A stretch of 8,248 bases of DNA from Caldifarciminota bacterium (GCA_027033555.1 JALVLE010000329.1:1-8248), one strand, 5' to 3'. Positions 1 through 7,383 are shown, counted from the stretch's first letter. Notes: generated from the letters alone by a model not told the origin. Translations and numbers: made by a program.

Positions 1-546
1 CATATGGATTTTTTCCATCGTTTTATAAAACCTTTTCCTGTATTCTTCATTATCATAAAAGACCCTTTTAGCCACAAAGGTTTTTTCCTCCTCACTCAAA
101 GAGTCCAGTACCTCAACCCCCTTTTTAGCCACATTTGAAGCTATATAGCGAGGTACATTGGCTGCAAGCACATAAATCCCCCGGGATTTACAATACTCAA
201 TTAAAGGCCTGTAAGCGGTATTGTAATTGTTCCACGGACGGGAATTCCTCAGAAAATCCTCTTCCGTGATTTTGCCTTTTAAATAATCATCCAGGTATTT
301 CTGTACATCGCGTTCAAACATTTCCAGTGACAGGATAATCGGATATGTTTTACTCAAAGCCTTAAGTAACTTGAGCTCAGCATGATGACAATCCTGAGAG
401 TCATGCTTCTCACCAAAAATAATTATATCGTAATCTCTGGCTTTTTCAATTACTTCTTCCAGCTTCACTCTGTTACCACTTTCAGGTTCTATAAACATAG
501 CACCCCCTGACATCAGCAAAGAAAGAAAGACAAAAAAGACATGCAT
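1..546 (-). CDS. ChaN-like haem-binding-family protein (partial, C-terminus beyond left edge)
   Basis: 182 codons are readable from ATG 546 without a stop, and the frame runs off the left edge. The protein matches the ChaN/DUF399 family (TraB/ChaN/Tiki-type fold). It has GEKHD at residues 45-49 followed by HH at 54-55, a SLEMFERD stretch at 73-80, RPWNNY at 103-108, and AANVPR at 128-133. The order and spacing are as in that family. Characterised ChaN (Campylobacter) is an iron-regulated haem-binding lipoprotein; related proteins are hydrolase-like. Residues 2-16 form a hydrophobic signal-like segment (VFFVFLSLLMSGGA), but no lipobox Cys is visible, so export as a soluble or N-anchored protein is inferred. 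An internal ATG at residue 17 would remove the signal. The start lies 3 bp after the stop of the upstream small membrane-protein gene, and no strong ribosome site is visible, so translational coupling is likely. Family assignment is confident; haem binding is not shown by sequence alone. Confidence 0.88.
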   Translation of the reverse strand, partial: MHVFFVFLSLLMSGGAMFIEPESGNRVKLEEVIEKARDYDIIIFGEKHDSQDCHHAELKLLKALSKTYPIILSLEMFERDVQKYLDDYLKGKITEEDFLRNSRPWNNYNTAYRPLIEYCKSRGIYVLAANVPRYIASNVAKKGVEVLDSLSEEEKTFVAKRVFYDNEEYRKRFYKTMEKIHM

Positions 547-549
547 TTA

Positions 550-900
550 TCAGCTTACCATACCCTGAGTCATCAAACTTCCGGCCACAAACAGCCAGAT
601 AATTCCTGCTATAACTCCTATAACAAGTCCAACCAGTGCCACTATTCCCATAGCAGTAAAATACGTGCTCAAATTAGAACTGGCTTCCACTAAAGCTTCC
701 TCATCCCCCTCTTTAGCCATCTTTAGGTTGTTGGCAGCTTTTATCAGAACAAGCCCCAGCCATATCCACAAAATCCCGATAATGGTAAGGACAGTGATTA
801 TTCCATAAATGAGCTGTAGTACACCCAAAAATTTCATCCAGCCCGAGCTCTGCTCAAGCTTTAAAATCGCCCTCTTTACCTTTTCCTCACTGAAACTCAT
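550..900 (-). CDS. Small membrane protein resembling DUF5362 family
   Basis: A 116-residue protein. The N-terminal 20 residues are hydrophilic and charged. A long hydrophobic region at about 25-56 could make two short helices or a hairpin (contains IYGIITVLTIIGILWIWLGL). A charged loop at 57-80 (KMAKEGDEEAL) follows, then a Gly-rich hydrophobic helix at about 82-107. The pattern W-M-K-F-L-G-V-L followed by a Gly-rich membrane pair and a charged amphipathic linker recalls the DUF5362 family, whose function is unknown; I give this from memory of the family pattern. The start is supported by AGGAGG at 910-905, 4 nt before the ATG. The gene is first in a minus-strand pair with the ChaN-like gene, which begins 3 bp after its stop. 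The neighbourhood suggests an envelope role, but none can be assigned. Confidence 0.82.
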   Translation of the reverse strand: MSFSEEKVKRAILKLEQSSGWMKFLGVLQLIYGIITVLTIIGILWIWLGLVLIKAANNLKMAKEGDEEALVEASSNLSTYFTAMGIVALVGLVIGVIAGIIWLFVAGSLMTQGMVS

Positions 901-954
901 ATTGCCTCCTTTTTCTCAGCTTAAAGGTTAAAGTCAAAGAAATGAATATCAAAA

Positions 955-984
955 TTGCATCAACAGGCAAAGTTGCTTTATAAT
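955..984 (+). promoter_or_regulatory. Predicted sigma-70-type promoter for the DUF1844/UbiA-fusion operon
   Basis: The -35 TTGCAT (955-960) and a perfect -10 TATAAT (979-984) are separated by 18 bp. Transcription would start at about 990-992. That would make the first in-frame ATG (992) essentially leaderless and leaves a leader of about 37 nt for the ATG at 1028, which has a good ribosome site. Confidence 0.72.
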
Positions 985-1015
985 AGAATGCATGACAGAG
1001 CAAAAGAGAGAATTA

Positions 1016-1021
1016 GAGGTG
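1016..1021 (+). promoter_or_regulatory. Ribosome binding site deciding the DUF1844 start
   Basis: GAGGTG matches the anti-Shine-Dalgarno core and ends 6 nt before the ATG at 1028. The upstream in-frame ATG at 992 has no such site and sits at the predicted transcription start. An in-frame GTG at 1019 overlaps the site and is less likely as a start. Confidence 0.65.
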
Positions 1022-1027
1022 CGTACT

Positions 1028-1267
1028 ATGTTAAAAGTATTCACAGGAGAGTTAATCTTAAAAGCATGGGCATGGCTTGGCATAGTTTCGCATCCTGAGA
1101 CAGGAGAAAAGAAAGTAGATTTGCACGAGGCAAAACTGGCTATAGACACTCTGGAGAAACTTCTTGAACTCAAAAAAGAGTTCCTGAATGAACAGGAAGC
1201 AAAAGAAACTGAAATTGCACTTTCAAATCTAAAACTCAATTATGTGAGTAAATTAAATGAAAAATAA
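1028..1267 (+). CDS. DUF1844-type small protein
   Basis: 79 residues from the ATG at 1028, or 91 from the alternative ATG at 992. I chose 1028 because of the GAGGTG site and the promoter position. Conservation around the LEVRTM stretch in relatives could still favour the longer form. The protein has a hydrophobic start with KAWAWLGIV, then a short charged stretch (HPETGEKKVDLHEAK), then LAIDTLEKLLELKK and a C-terminal amphipathic helix. The 'W-LG ... dL-eAK-aID-LE-L' pattern is the signature of the DUF1844 family, which is mostly helical and of unknown function. There is no signal peptide or clear transmembrane helix. Its stop overlaps by 11 bp the start of the UbiA-fusion gene, so the two are probably co-translated. 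That pairing could mean the small protein acts with the membrane enzyme, but this is inference. Confidence 0.82.
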   Translation: MLKVFTGELILKAWAWLGIVSHPETGEKKVDLHEAKLAIDTLEKLLELKKEFLNEQEAKETEIALSNLKLNYVSKLNEK

Positions 1268-3518
1268 TATTATTCTCTCTCTTTTTTCTGATTTTATAAA
1301 CAATGTTGAAAATGGTTTAAGAAAAAAATCACTGGCTTTTCTTACTTTAATTGCAGTCATTTTCGCCCTCCTGCGAAATCTTTTAGAATCATCCTTTGAG
1401 GAAGCAAGCAAGATAGGTTTTAGTGCCTTTCCTTATGCGTCCTTTAATATGTTTTTTATCCATTACGTAACCTTTTATATAAATGTCTTTATTTTCACTG
1501 CCATACTGCTCACTCTGGCCAAAATTTACAAAATAAAAGATGCTCTTAAAATAACCTTTTTCTTTTCTTTCCTGATTATTCTCGCTCCCATACTAGATAT
1601 TTTTATAGGCGGAGGGCACTACAATCTAGATTACTTACAGACATTACCTGAAGTACTTAATGCTTTTATTAATTCATTTAACCCATTTGTAAGCCTCCCT
1701 GGTATTACACCAGGTATGCGTATTGAAGGGTTTATTGGTATTCTCTCTTTTTTTCTGCTTTTTGTTATTAAGAAGAAAAACTTCTTTGTTTCGCTTTTAT
1801 TTACTTTCATATACTACACTGGTATAATCCTGTTAGGTGGGGGACTGGCAGTAATTCTTGCAAGGATATTTCACTCAAATTTTGAGTCTGTTTTTGGATT
1901 TGCTCCATCTCTAATACTGGAAGAAGACCTTCGTTTTATTGCTTTTAACTTAGTTGTATTTTTCTCCCTCCTCATCTTTGTCTTCTATTTATACTACTCC
2001 AGAGAAAGATTTATACAACTCTTTGTTACTTTAAGATGGAAAAGACTTTTAACATATTTAATATCCGCTTTCACCGGCTTTGCCACCGGGCTTAAACTTT
2101 TATCTTTTGCCTATCCTGCTGCTTTTCATAACCCCATTGATTGGACTGTACCGCTTTTGCTTTTTCTTTCCTTCTTATTTGCCTACAATTTTGCAGTAAT
2201 CTTAAACGACTATGAAGACAGAAAGGCAGATAAAATCTCCTCACAAAAGAATTTGTTTAATCTCAAATTGATACGGCTCAGTGAAAAACATTATGCTATT
2301 GGACTTAATGCAATTTTTGCTATCCTTTGCAGTCTGGCTTTAAATTATTATGCAACCATAATCATGATTATAATGCTTTCAATAAGCATACTTTACTCTA
2401 CTCCTCCTTTCAAACTTAAGAGGCTTTGGCCCATTTCGGTTATAACATTGGGGTTTGAAATGTACCTTTCTCTTATATACGGGCTCACTATAACAGCACA
2501 TTTCGCTGCATTTAATATTGCACCTCGTGAATTTACGATTATTTATCTTGTTACAATCCCCTTGATTTTTACTGTGAAAGATCTGAAAGACTACCATGGA
2601 GATTTAGCAACCGGAACAAAAACACTTTACACAATATTGGGCCCATATAAAGGAACAATAGTTACTGGTTTCCTGCTCATAGGAGTAGTTGTTCTAATAG
2701 AAATCTTACTTCATCTTTCTACCTATACATTTTTACCGATGCTTTTAATTGCAATAGGTGCCTCACTTTATCTAATAAAGGCAGGTAAGGCTATGAAAGA
2801 AACAGCAACCACTATTAACAAGGCAAATCAAAAAACATTTAAACACCTGAACGAAAATCTTTTGTTCTTTGCTCTATTTATTTATCTCCTTATAATAAAC
2901 AGCATTATATTGAAAAAATTACATTCACCAGTATATTTAAAGGACGTATTACCTGAAAACCTCTCAGAATATTACCCTATTAATACTGTTGCGGATCAGA
3001 AAATAGTCCTTGCGGGTATCTTAAACCGAAGCGACAGTAGTCAACTTTACATGTTTGCCAGGATTGCCCTTAATATTGGCGATACCACCAGTGGGATTAA
3101 TTATATTACACGATTACTTCATTACTGGGATTCCGATTTCTTTGAAAAACTCAGCATAGAAACTACATCTCATATATATATAACTAATCAACTTATTGAC
3201 TTATTATACGCCTCTGGCAAAATAAAAGATGCTCTTCTTTTATCACTACAATTGCTTCATTATGGCCCTTATTCCTCCAAAACCTTCACACAGATTGGGA
3301 ATATATATATGACTTTAAACTATTATCACCGTGCTCTTTATTCTTTAAAAGCAGCTGCCTACTTAAATCCAAGCCCTGTATCGTTTTTTAACCTTGCTCT
3401 CGCCTATAAGGCTCTGGGGTATCAGGACAGTTTTCTTCATTATTTCAAACGTTACCTCTCATTCAAACCTCATGGGTCAAACCGTGAAATAACCTCCCCC
3501 CTCCTGAGTCCACAATAA
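1257..3518 (+). CDS. Fusion: polytopic membrane domain + UbiA-type prenyltransferase + TPR-like region
   Basis: A 753-residue multi-domain protein. Residues about 25-248 contain about six hydrophobic helices and no motif I recognise, although the segment around 148-160 (PGITPGMRIEG) looks structured. Residues about 255-552 are a UbiA-superfamily prenyltransferase. The first Asp motif is N317-D318-xx-D321-xxx-D325, YSTPPFKLKR is at 380-389, and the second Asp motif is D442-xx-D445-xxx-D449 followed by a Gly/Thr stretch. These bind Mg-prenyl diphosphate in the family, so the domain looks catalytically intact. Residues about 590-738 are soluble, with two to three TPR-like helix pairs (FTQIGNIYMTLNYYHRALYS and the following repeat). 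If the UbiA part has its usual nine helices with Asp loops in the cytoplasm, the TPR region would be extracytoplasmic (inference). The acceptor is unknown: quinone, lipid, haem O and other UbiA branches cannot be separated here. The gene overlaps DUF1844 by 11 bp, and its own ribosome site is weak. Confidence 0.87.
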   Translation: MKNNIILSLFSDFINNVENGLRKKSLAFLTLIAVIFALLRNLLESSFEEASKIGFSAFPYASFNMFFIHYVTFYINVFIFTAILLTLAKIYKIKDALKITFFFSFLIILAPILDIFIGGGHYNLDYLQTLPEVLNAFINSFNPFVSLPGITPGMRIEGFIGILSFFLLFVIKKKNFFVSLLFTFIYYTGIILLGGGLAVILARIFHSNFESVFGFAPSLILEEDLRFIAFNLVVFFSLLIFVFYLYYSRERFIQLFVTLRWKRLLTYLISAFTGFATGLKLLSFAYPAAFHNPIDWTVPLLLFLSFLFAYNFAVILNDYEDRKADKISSQKNLFNLKLIRLSEKHYAIGLNAIFAILCSLALNYYATIIMIIMLSISILYSTPPFKLKRLWPISVITLGFEMYLSLIYGLTITAHFAAFNIAPREFTIIYLVTIPLIFTVKDLKDYHGDLATGTKTLYTILGPYKGTIVTGFLLIGVVVLIEILLHLSTYTFLPMLLIAIGASLYLIKAGKAMKETATTINKANQKTFKHLNENLLFFALFIYLLIINSIILKKLHSPVYLKDVLPENLSEYYPINTVADQKIVLAGILNRSDSSQLYMFARIALNIGDTTSGINYITRLLHYWDSDFFEKLSIETTSHIYITNQLIDLLYASGKIKDALLLSLQLLHYGPYSSKTFTQIGNIYMTLNYYHRALYSLKAAAYLNPSPVSFFNLALAYKALGYQDSFLHYFKRYLSFKPHGSNREITSPLLSPQ

Positions 3519-3527
3519 CCTTTCTCA

Positions 3528-4580
3528 TCATTCACGCCATGCATCTGGGTCTAATTGGGCTTTATGCAAAGCAGAATCCGCATCAATAATATCAAAAACA
3601 GACAGCGGTGCAGGATAAGCTGCAGTTCCTTCAATCCACATTTCTTTGGCGAGGTTAACAAATTCTCTCCGCTCCTCTGGTGTAACTCCCTCAACGAATC
3701 TCAATATAGCATCAGCAAGAGCTCCTGCAATGGGAACTTTATATTTGTATTTTACTTTTGCTACAATTATCCAACCACCAACAGGAAAATTGTAATGGCC
3801 GTAATAATATTTTCTTTTATTATCCAACTCTCTTGGATCAAAACCATGCCTATAATCGGGAGTAGTTGTTCCACTGAAGCTGAACCAAGGATAGGTATAT
3901 TGGACCCACTTGCTTCTAAATCTCCTACTGAGTTTATTCCTATTCCACAAATTATTATCATAATAAGGAGGATGTAAGACTCCTACTGCATGTCCTCTTC
4001 TATAGGTTAGATCCCCAAGATTTCTGTGATCATTTATTGGTACATGCCTTCTTCCCTGCGGGTCTGGAAGATACACACTATCTAAGACAGCCCAATTAGC
4101 ATTTATACGGAAATCCACCTGAAGAACACTATCAGCAGCAGGAAGCAAATTAAGACGGAAAAATTTTCTCACACTCCTATCTGCCTGGACAAAGCCCTCT
4201 TTAAAGAACATATCGCCCAAAAACGGGACACTGCCGAGGTGATCCTGAAGCTTACGAGGATCAATTGCTTGCCACATATGAGCAGTGCCAAAAGGTGTGC
4301 TGAAAGAACGCCTTAAGAAATCCCTTATTATGGCTGCCGTGGTTATTCTCGCAAGTCCCTTTTTATAGGGATAATACATAGCATCCTGAGGATTACTGAA
4401 TCTCGGCTCTGCCACATTTTTAGCAGCCAGAAACGCTGCCTCTTCAACTTTCTGCTTTATTGCCACATATTGACCTAAAGAATAAATCCCTACAAGTAGA
4501 ATAACCATTATAGGAAAAATATATATAAACTCAATTAACAATGACCCTTTTCTCTTTCTAAACCTAATTTTATTTTTCAT
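3528..4580 (-). CDS. TadE-like pseudopilin, large (350 aa), Cys-free
   Basis: The N-terminus is a class III (Tad/Flp) prepilin-type signal. A basic leader (RFRKRKG) ends at G12, then SLLIEF places Glu at position +5 of the mature protein, and a hydrophobic helix runs to about 36 (IEFIYIFPIMVILLVGIYSL). After it comes KQKVEEAAFLAAK, typical of TadE-like proteins. The mature ectodomain of about 300 residues is much longer than a usual TadE (about 150-200). It is rich in Arg, Tyr and Trp and contains no cysteine. The first 25 residues share the EFIYxFPI core with the other large TadE-like protein encoded at 5787-7157, so the two are probably paralogues. The start is supported by GGGAGGTG just upstream of ATG 4580. 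It is the last gene of the pilin operon, 26 bp after the TadG-like gene, and converges on the UbiA fusion with 9 bp between stops. Predicted role: minor or tip pseudopilin processed by a TadV-type peptidase. Confidence 0.83.
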   Translation of the reverse strand: MKNKIRFRKRKGSLLIEFIYIFPIMVILLVGIYSLGQYVAIKQKVEEAAFLAAKNVAEPRFSNPQDAMYYPYKKGLARITTAAIIRDFLRRSFSTPFGTAHMWQAIDPRKLQDHLGSVPFLGDMFFKEGFVQADRSVRKFFRLNLLPAADSVLQVDFRINANWAVLDSVYLPDPQGRRHVPINDHRNLGDLTYRRGHAVGVLHPPYYDNNLWNRNKLSRRFRSKWVQYTYPWFSFSGTTTPDYRHGFDPRELDNKRKYYYGHYNFPVGGWIIVAKVKYKYKVPIAGALADAILRFVEGVTPEERREFVNLAKEMWIEGTAAYPAPLSVFDIIDADSALHKAQLDPDAWRE

Positions 4581-4606
4581 TGTACACCTCCCTTTTTAAT
4601 TATATT

Positions 4607-5770
4607 TTAGTGTCTTGGATTGTCACTTGTACTATTAACCACAGGGATAATGTAACTTCTATTCCATCCGAGATTGTTAACCTCAGGCAACATATGCCCT
4701 CCAAAAGCAAAACTTGTAAGGTCTGGATTCATAATAAATATAACCTTATCCCTTACCGAGCTCAGATCCAGATTGGAGTGACTTAAACCAATAGCCCTAA
4801 CATCAAGAAGGTCTAAAAAGTTTATACTCATACTACTATTATGATACTCCTTTTGACTTGCTCCTGCTGTTGCATAAACCTGATGAGTGAGAACACCAGC
4901 CCACCTATTGCCTAACCAATCAAGACCCACGAATTGACTAAACGCAGTTCTTCTTAATCTGAGTTGAACTTTTGCAAAAACCGACCTTAAATTATTTAAC
5001 AATAAATCTTTAGAATAATCGTGAGATATAAATTGATTGTTGCTATTATGGGGGTTATCAAATACAATCCATCCACCCGTCCCTAACCATCCAACGAATG
5101 GATAGTGTTTACCCGAAAGCTCAAAACAGGCAGGCTGCCAATATTTCAACTTTAGTCCATCACGCATAGGTCTATCTGGAACATAACACAAATTATAAAG
5201 AGCCACAACCTTTGCAAAATGATCTATAAAATTCCGCACATTATTGTGTTCTTCCTGAATACCACCTATTGTATCCTCATAAATTCGCCAGAATTTAAAT
5301 ATATGGTCCTCATACGCAGCAAGGAATCTCGTAACCATACCATCTTGAATTCTGAATGCTTTGTGATAAGCAGCAATCAAATCTTTACCCTTACTTACAC
5401 CCAATATACTACGCAACACTGCTGCTCCAGGAGTACGACTCACTACATTTATATTAACCTCATCTTTAGGTTCCCAATCTTTTTCATAATACGCGCTCAG
5501 TATTCCGAGATCTGCAAGGGCATATTGCCACTTTGCTGCATTCTCTGCTGCTTCTTTGTATATCTTCATTAGTGAATAATCAACAGTGGCATTGTTTCTA
5601 ACATTGGAATATACAATAGCACCTGCAGCTGCCGCGGCATCTGCTGCATTCTGAGCTTTAATTTTAGCTACTGTAAGACGTCCCATCTCATAAAGATAGC
5701 TCAAAAGAGCTAACATAATAATTATCATAAAAATCCCCATAATTGTCACAACACCTTCTCTTTTCTTCAT
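4607..5770 (-). CDS. TadG-like pilus-assembly/pseudopilin protein
   Basis: 387 residues from the ATG at 5770, where AAGGAGGTG (5784-5776) lies 5 nt upstream. A longer open frame to 5848 exists but would overlap the previous gene by 62 bp, so I reject it. The N-terminus is KKREG followed by one hydrophobic helix at 7-28 (VVTIMGIFMIIIMLALLSYL). Then comes the hallmark TadG-type sequence YEMGRLTVAKIKAQNAADAAAAAGA at about 27-51, here as a long amphipathic Ala-rich helix. Unlike its TadE-like neighbours it lacks Glu at +5, as is common in TadG, so processing by prepilin peptidase is uncertain. The rest (about 55-387) is a divergent exported domain with two cysteines (195, 215). I recognise no von Willebrand MIDAS motif, which some TadG proteins carry. 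The gene sits between the two TadE-like genes, consistent with a TadG-like role in anchoring or initiating the pilus. Confidence 0.82.
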   Translation of the reverse strand: MKKREGVVTIMGIFMIIIMLALLSYLYEMGRLTVAKIKAQNAADAAAAAGAIVYSNVRNNATVDYSLMKIYKEAAENAAKWQYALADLGILSAYYEKDWEPKDEVNINVVSRTPGAAVLRSILGVSKGKDLIAAYHKAFRIQDGMVTRFLAAYEDHIFKFWRIYEDTIGGIQEEHNNVRNFIDHFAKVVALYNLCYVPDRPMRDGLKLKYWQPACFELSGKHYPFVGWLGTGGWIVFDNPHNSNNQFISHDYSKDLLLNNLRSVFAKVQLRLRRTAFSQFVGLDWLGNRWAGVLTHQVYATAGASQKEYHNSSMSINFLDLLDVRAIGLSHSNLDLSSVRDKVIFIMNPDLTSFAFGGHMLPEVNNLGWNRSYIIPVVNSTSDNPRH

Positions 5771-5775
5771 TTTAA

Positions 5776-5784
5776 CACCTCCTT
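5776..5784 (-). promoter_or_regulatory. Ribosome binding site deciding the TadG-like start
   Basis: AAGGAGGTG is a nine-base match to the anti-Shine-Dalgarno sequence, 5 nt before ATG 5770. It lies wholly in the 16-bp gap after the TadE-like stop at 5787, which rules against the longer overlapping frame. Confidence 0.8.
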
Positions 5785-5786
5785 TT

Positions 5787-7157
5787 TCACTTTCCTTCTC
5801 CTCTCCCAAATTTACATGAATGTTGTTGCTCATCATAAGGAGGAGCATTCTCCAGCTGGTTTAAATAATCTTTAAAGCCAGGAATGAAATTAACCATATC
5901 TGGAGCATAATCAGGTCTTCCCATCCAGCAGTTGTGCCAGCAATCACCTTCTATGTTTTGATAATTTGCATTATACACACTTGTTGCATAAACCTCTGGC
6001 AGCGCAGCAAGTGCCCAAATGGCGTTGTAATAATTCCAGTATTTCCCATTATGCTCCCACATAGCTCCTCCTGCATGGACATGAATAGAATGAAAAACAG
6101 GAGTCCATTCATGATCATTACACCATACACAATGACATCCCCACGGATCACACACAATCACAGGATCTACGCAGGGGTCCGTTGCAAATGCATAGTGAGA
6201 GGCATAATTATCATTCCAAAACCAACCGTTCCAAGCTGATGCGTTGTAAAATCCGTCCGGGCCACAGTTAGCATGATTATCCCAGCATTCTTCCGGAGGA
6301 GGACTTATACCACCTCCTGAAAAGGATACTTTTCCGTAACCGACCAAAAATCCAGTGTACCTGCGGGTATATGGATTAGCGCTGTGCAGCATTCTATAAA
6401 TCATAGCGTCAGTGGTCAATTGAGACGGTTTATCCATTATCAATCCGCCGGTAAAGGGAGATCCCCACCATAAAGCCATTGGGGTTAGTCCACCTGGAGC
6501 CCATATCTCACCCATCAGGGCAGCCAACCATCTACCTGAAGATATAACCACACTCTGAGGATACCATTTTTGTGGAAGTAGATTGGACAAAACATCCCCA
6601 CCACGCCTTCTAATTATAGCCTCTTCTTTCGCAAAATCGTCCTTAAATTTGTAAGTAAGGGATTTTATGATCGGTTTACCATTATAACTTTCCTGCCCTC
6701 TATACCTATAAGCACTATTATAAGTAACATAAGGAGAAGGAATGCTTTCTTCAAAGAAAGGCGCTGCCACAACTTGCGGTATGGAATCCCACCATAAGAA
6801 CGGAGTAAGAGGGAATATAGTCCTTTTCAACACTATATATTTTACACCGCTCTGTGGATCCGTCTCCAATTCTATCTTAGTGTTTTCATTGGCGATCTTT
6901 GAATACAAGGAACTATAGGCATTTAGATGCTTACGTACTATTAAGGTATCTGAACCTGCATGAACTGCAGCAATACGTGCACCCATGTAAGCGGCAAAAT
7001 TTAACTCCAGCTCTCTTGTAAAAATTCTCGTAAAATCCAGCCCAGCAAGTAAGATAAGCATGAGAATCGGAAAAGTGTATATAAACTCTACTAATATTTG
7101 GCCCTTCCCTTTTCTTCCTTCTTTAAAACTCAACAGATTCTTAAATTTTTTCAACAT
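5787..7157 (-). CDS. TadE-like pseudopilin, very large (456 aa), with Cys/Trp/His-rich C-terminal domain
   Basis: A basic leader ends in GRKGKG (G19), followed by QILVEF with Glu at mature +5. The hydrophobic helix runs to about 42 (VEFIYTFPILMLILLAGL), then comes a TadE-type amphipathic stretch with AAYMGARIAAVHAG. This is a clear class III prepilin-type N-terminus. At 456 residues it is two to three times the usual TadE length. Residues 43-280 form an unassigned ectodomain without cysteine. Residues 285-450 carry all ten cysteines (291, 298, 329, 336, 341, 343, 346, 406, 410, 448) in a Trp/Tyr/Asn/His-rich context, including a C-x4-C-H sequence at 336-342 and C-x-C-x2-C at 341-346. Such spacing fits disulfides, metal binding or, less likely, haem c; sequence alone does not decide. 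The start has AGGAGGGAG upstream. It is the third gene of the operon, 19 bp after the second Flp-like gene. Predicted role: large minor or tip subunit. Confidence 0.83.
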   Translation of the reverse strand: MLKKFKNLLSFKEGRKGKGQILVEFIYTFPILMLILLAGLDFTRIFTRELELNFAAYMGARIAAVHAGSDTLIVRKHLNAYSSLYSKIANENTKIELETDPQSGVKYIVLKRTIFPLTPFLWWDSIPQVVAAPFFEESIPSPYVTYNSAYRYRGQESYNGKPIIKSLTYKFKDDFAKEEAIIRRRGGDVLSNLLPQKWYPQSVVISSGRWLAALMGEIWAPGGLTPMALWWGSPFTGGLIMDKPSQLTTDAMIYRMLHSANPYTRRYTGFLVGYGKVSFSGGGISPPPEECWDNHANCGPDGFYNASAWNGWFWNDNYASHYAFATDPCVDPVIVCDPWGCHCVWCNDHEWTPVFHSIHVHAGGAMWEHNGKYWNYYNAIWALAALPEVYATSVYNANYQNIEGDCWHNCWMGRPDYAPDMVNFIPGFKDYLNQLENAPPYDEQQHSCKFGRGEGK

Positions 7158-7176
7158 TTTACTCCCTCCTTTTTAA

Positions 7177-7365
7177 TCACGGAAAAGTAATTTTATGAAC
7201 CTCTGTCCAGACTCTTCCGTAACTTGCAACAAGTGCATGAAGGCTACTTGCCCATATAAAGTAAAATGCAAACCCCATAATTCCAACTAAAATCGCTTCT
7301 TCCACCAATGCCACCGCCTCTTCTTCTTTACACAAGCGCTTAAAATAATTAATTATTTTAAACAT
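7177..7365 (-). CDS. Divergent Flp-like small pilin
   Basis: 62 residues. The leader KRLCKEEEA is followed by VALVEEAILVGIMGFAFYFIW, a hydrophobic helix. Aligned to Flp pilins, Glu22 is at +5 and the cut would fall after Ala17, so the usual Gly at -1 is Ala and the usual Glu-Tyr pair is Glu-Glu. The tail (about 41-62) is short and polar. Length and layout are right for Flp/Fap-type pilins, and the gene lies 18 bp after the canonical Flp-like gene and 19 bp before a TadE-like gene. The start is supported by AAGGAGGTG upstream of ATG 7365. It could be a minor pilin or one that is processed poorly. A single leader Cys (12) would be lost on cleavage. Confidence 0.75.
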   Translation of the reverse strand: MFKIINYFKRLCKEEEAVALVEEAILVGIMGFAFYFIWASSLHALVASYGRVWTEVHKITFP

Positions 7366-7383
7366 AATACACCTCCTTATTAA

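Larger units (their letters stand above)
901..1027. other. Divergent intergenic region
   Basis: This short spacer separates the minus-strand membrane protein/ChaN-like pair from the plus-strand DUF1844/UbiA pair. It holds the plus-strand promoter at 955-984 and the Shine-Dalgarno sites of both first genes. I found no equally good minus-strand promoter. TTGCCT followed by a TATTCA-like hexamer is possible on that strand, but it matches the consensus poorly. Confidence 0.6.

Noticed and set aside
949..1239. Minus-strand open frame opposite the DUF1844-type gene
   Set aside because: Ser/Phe-rich translation with no recognisable motif. It is antisense to a gene with clear family features and has no ribosome site.
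3483..3536. CGTGAA...TTCACG inverted pair between the convergent stops
   Set aside because: Six-base arms separated by 42 nt, with no further pairing and no U-run. It is not a credible bidirectional terminator.
3555..3977. Plus-strand open frames inside the pilin operon (also 4580-4786, 5219-5572, 5934-6239) and minus-strand frames at 2379-2597, 3767-3961 and 5951-6157
   Set aside because: All lie antisense to or out of frame with well-supported genes, have composition typical of shadow frames, and lack ribosome sites or family motifs.
4607..5848. Longer TadG-like frame starting at 5848
   Set aside because: It would overlap the preceding TadE-like gene by 62 bp and adds a low-complexity N-terminus ahead of the hydrophobic helix. 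ATG 5770 has a near-perfect ribosome site and gives a normal TadG-type N-terminus.
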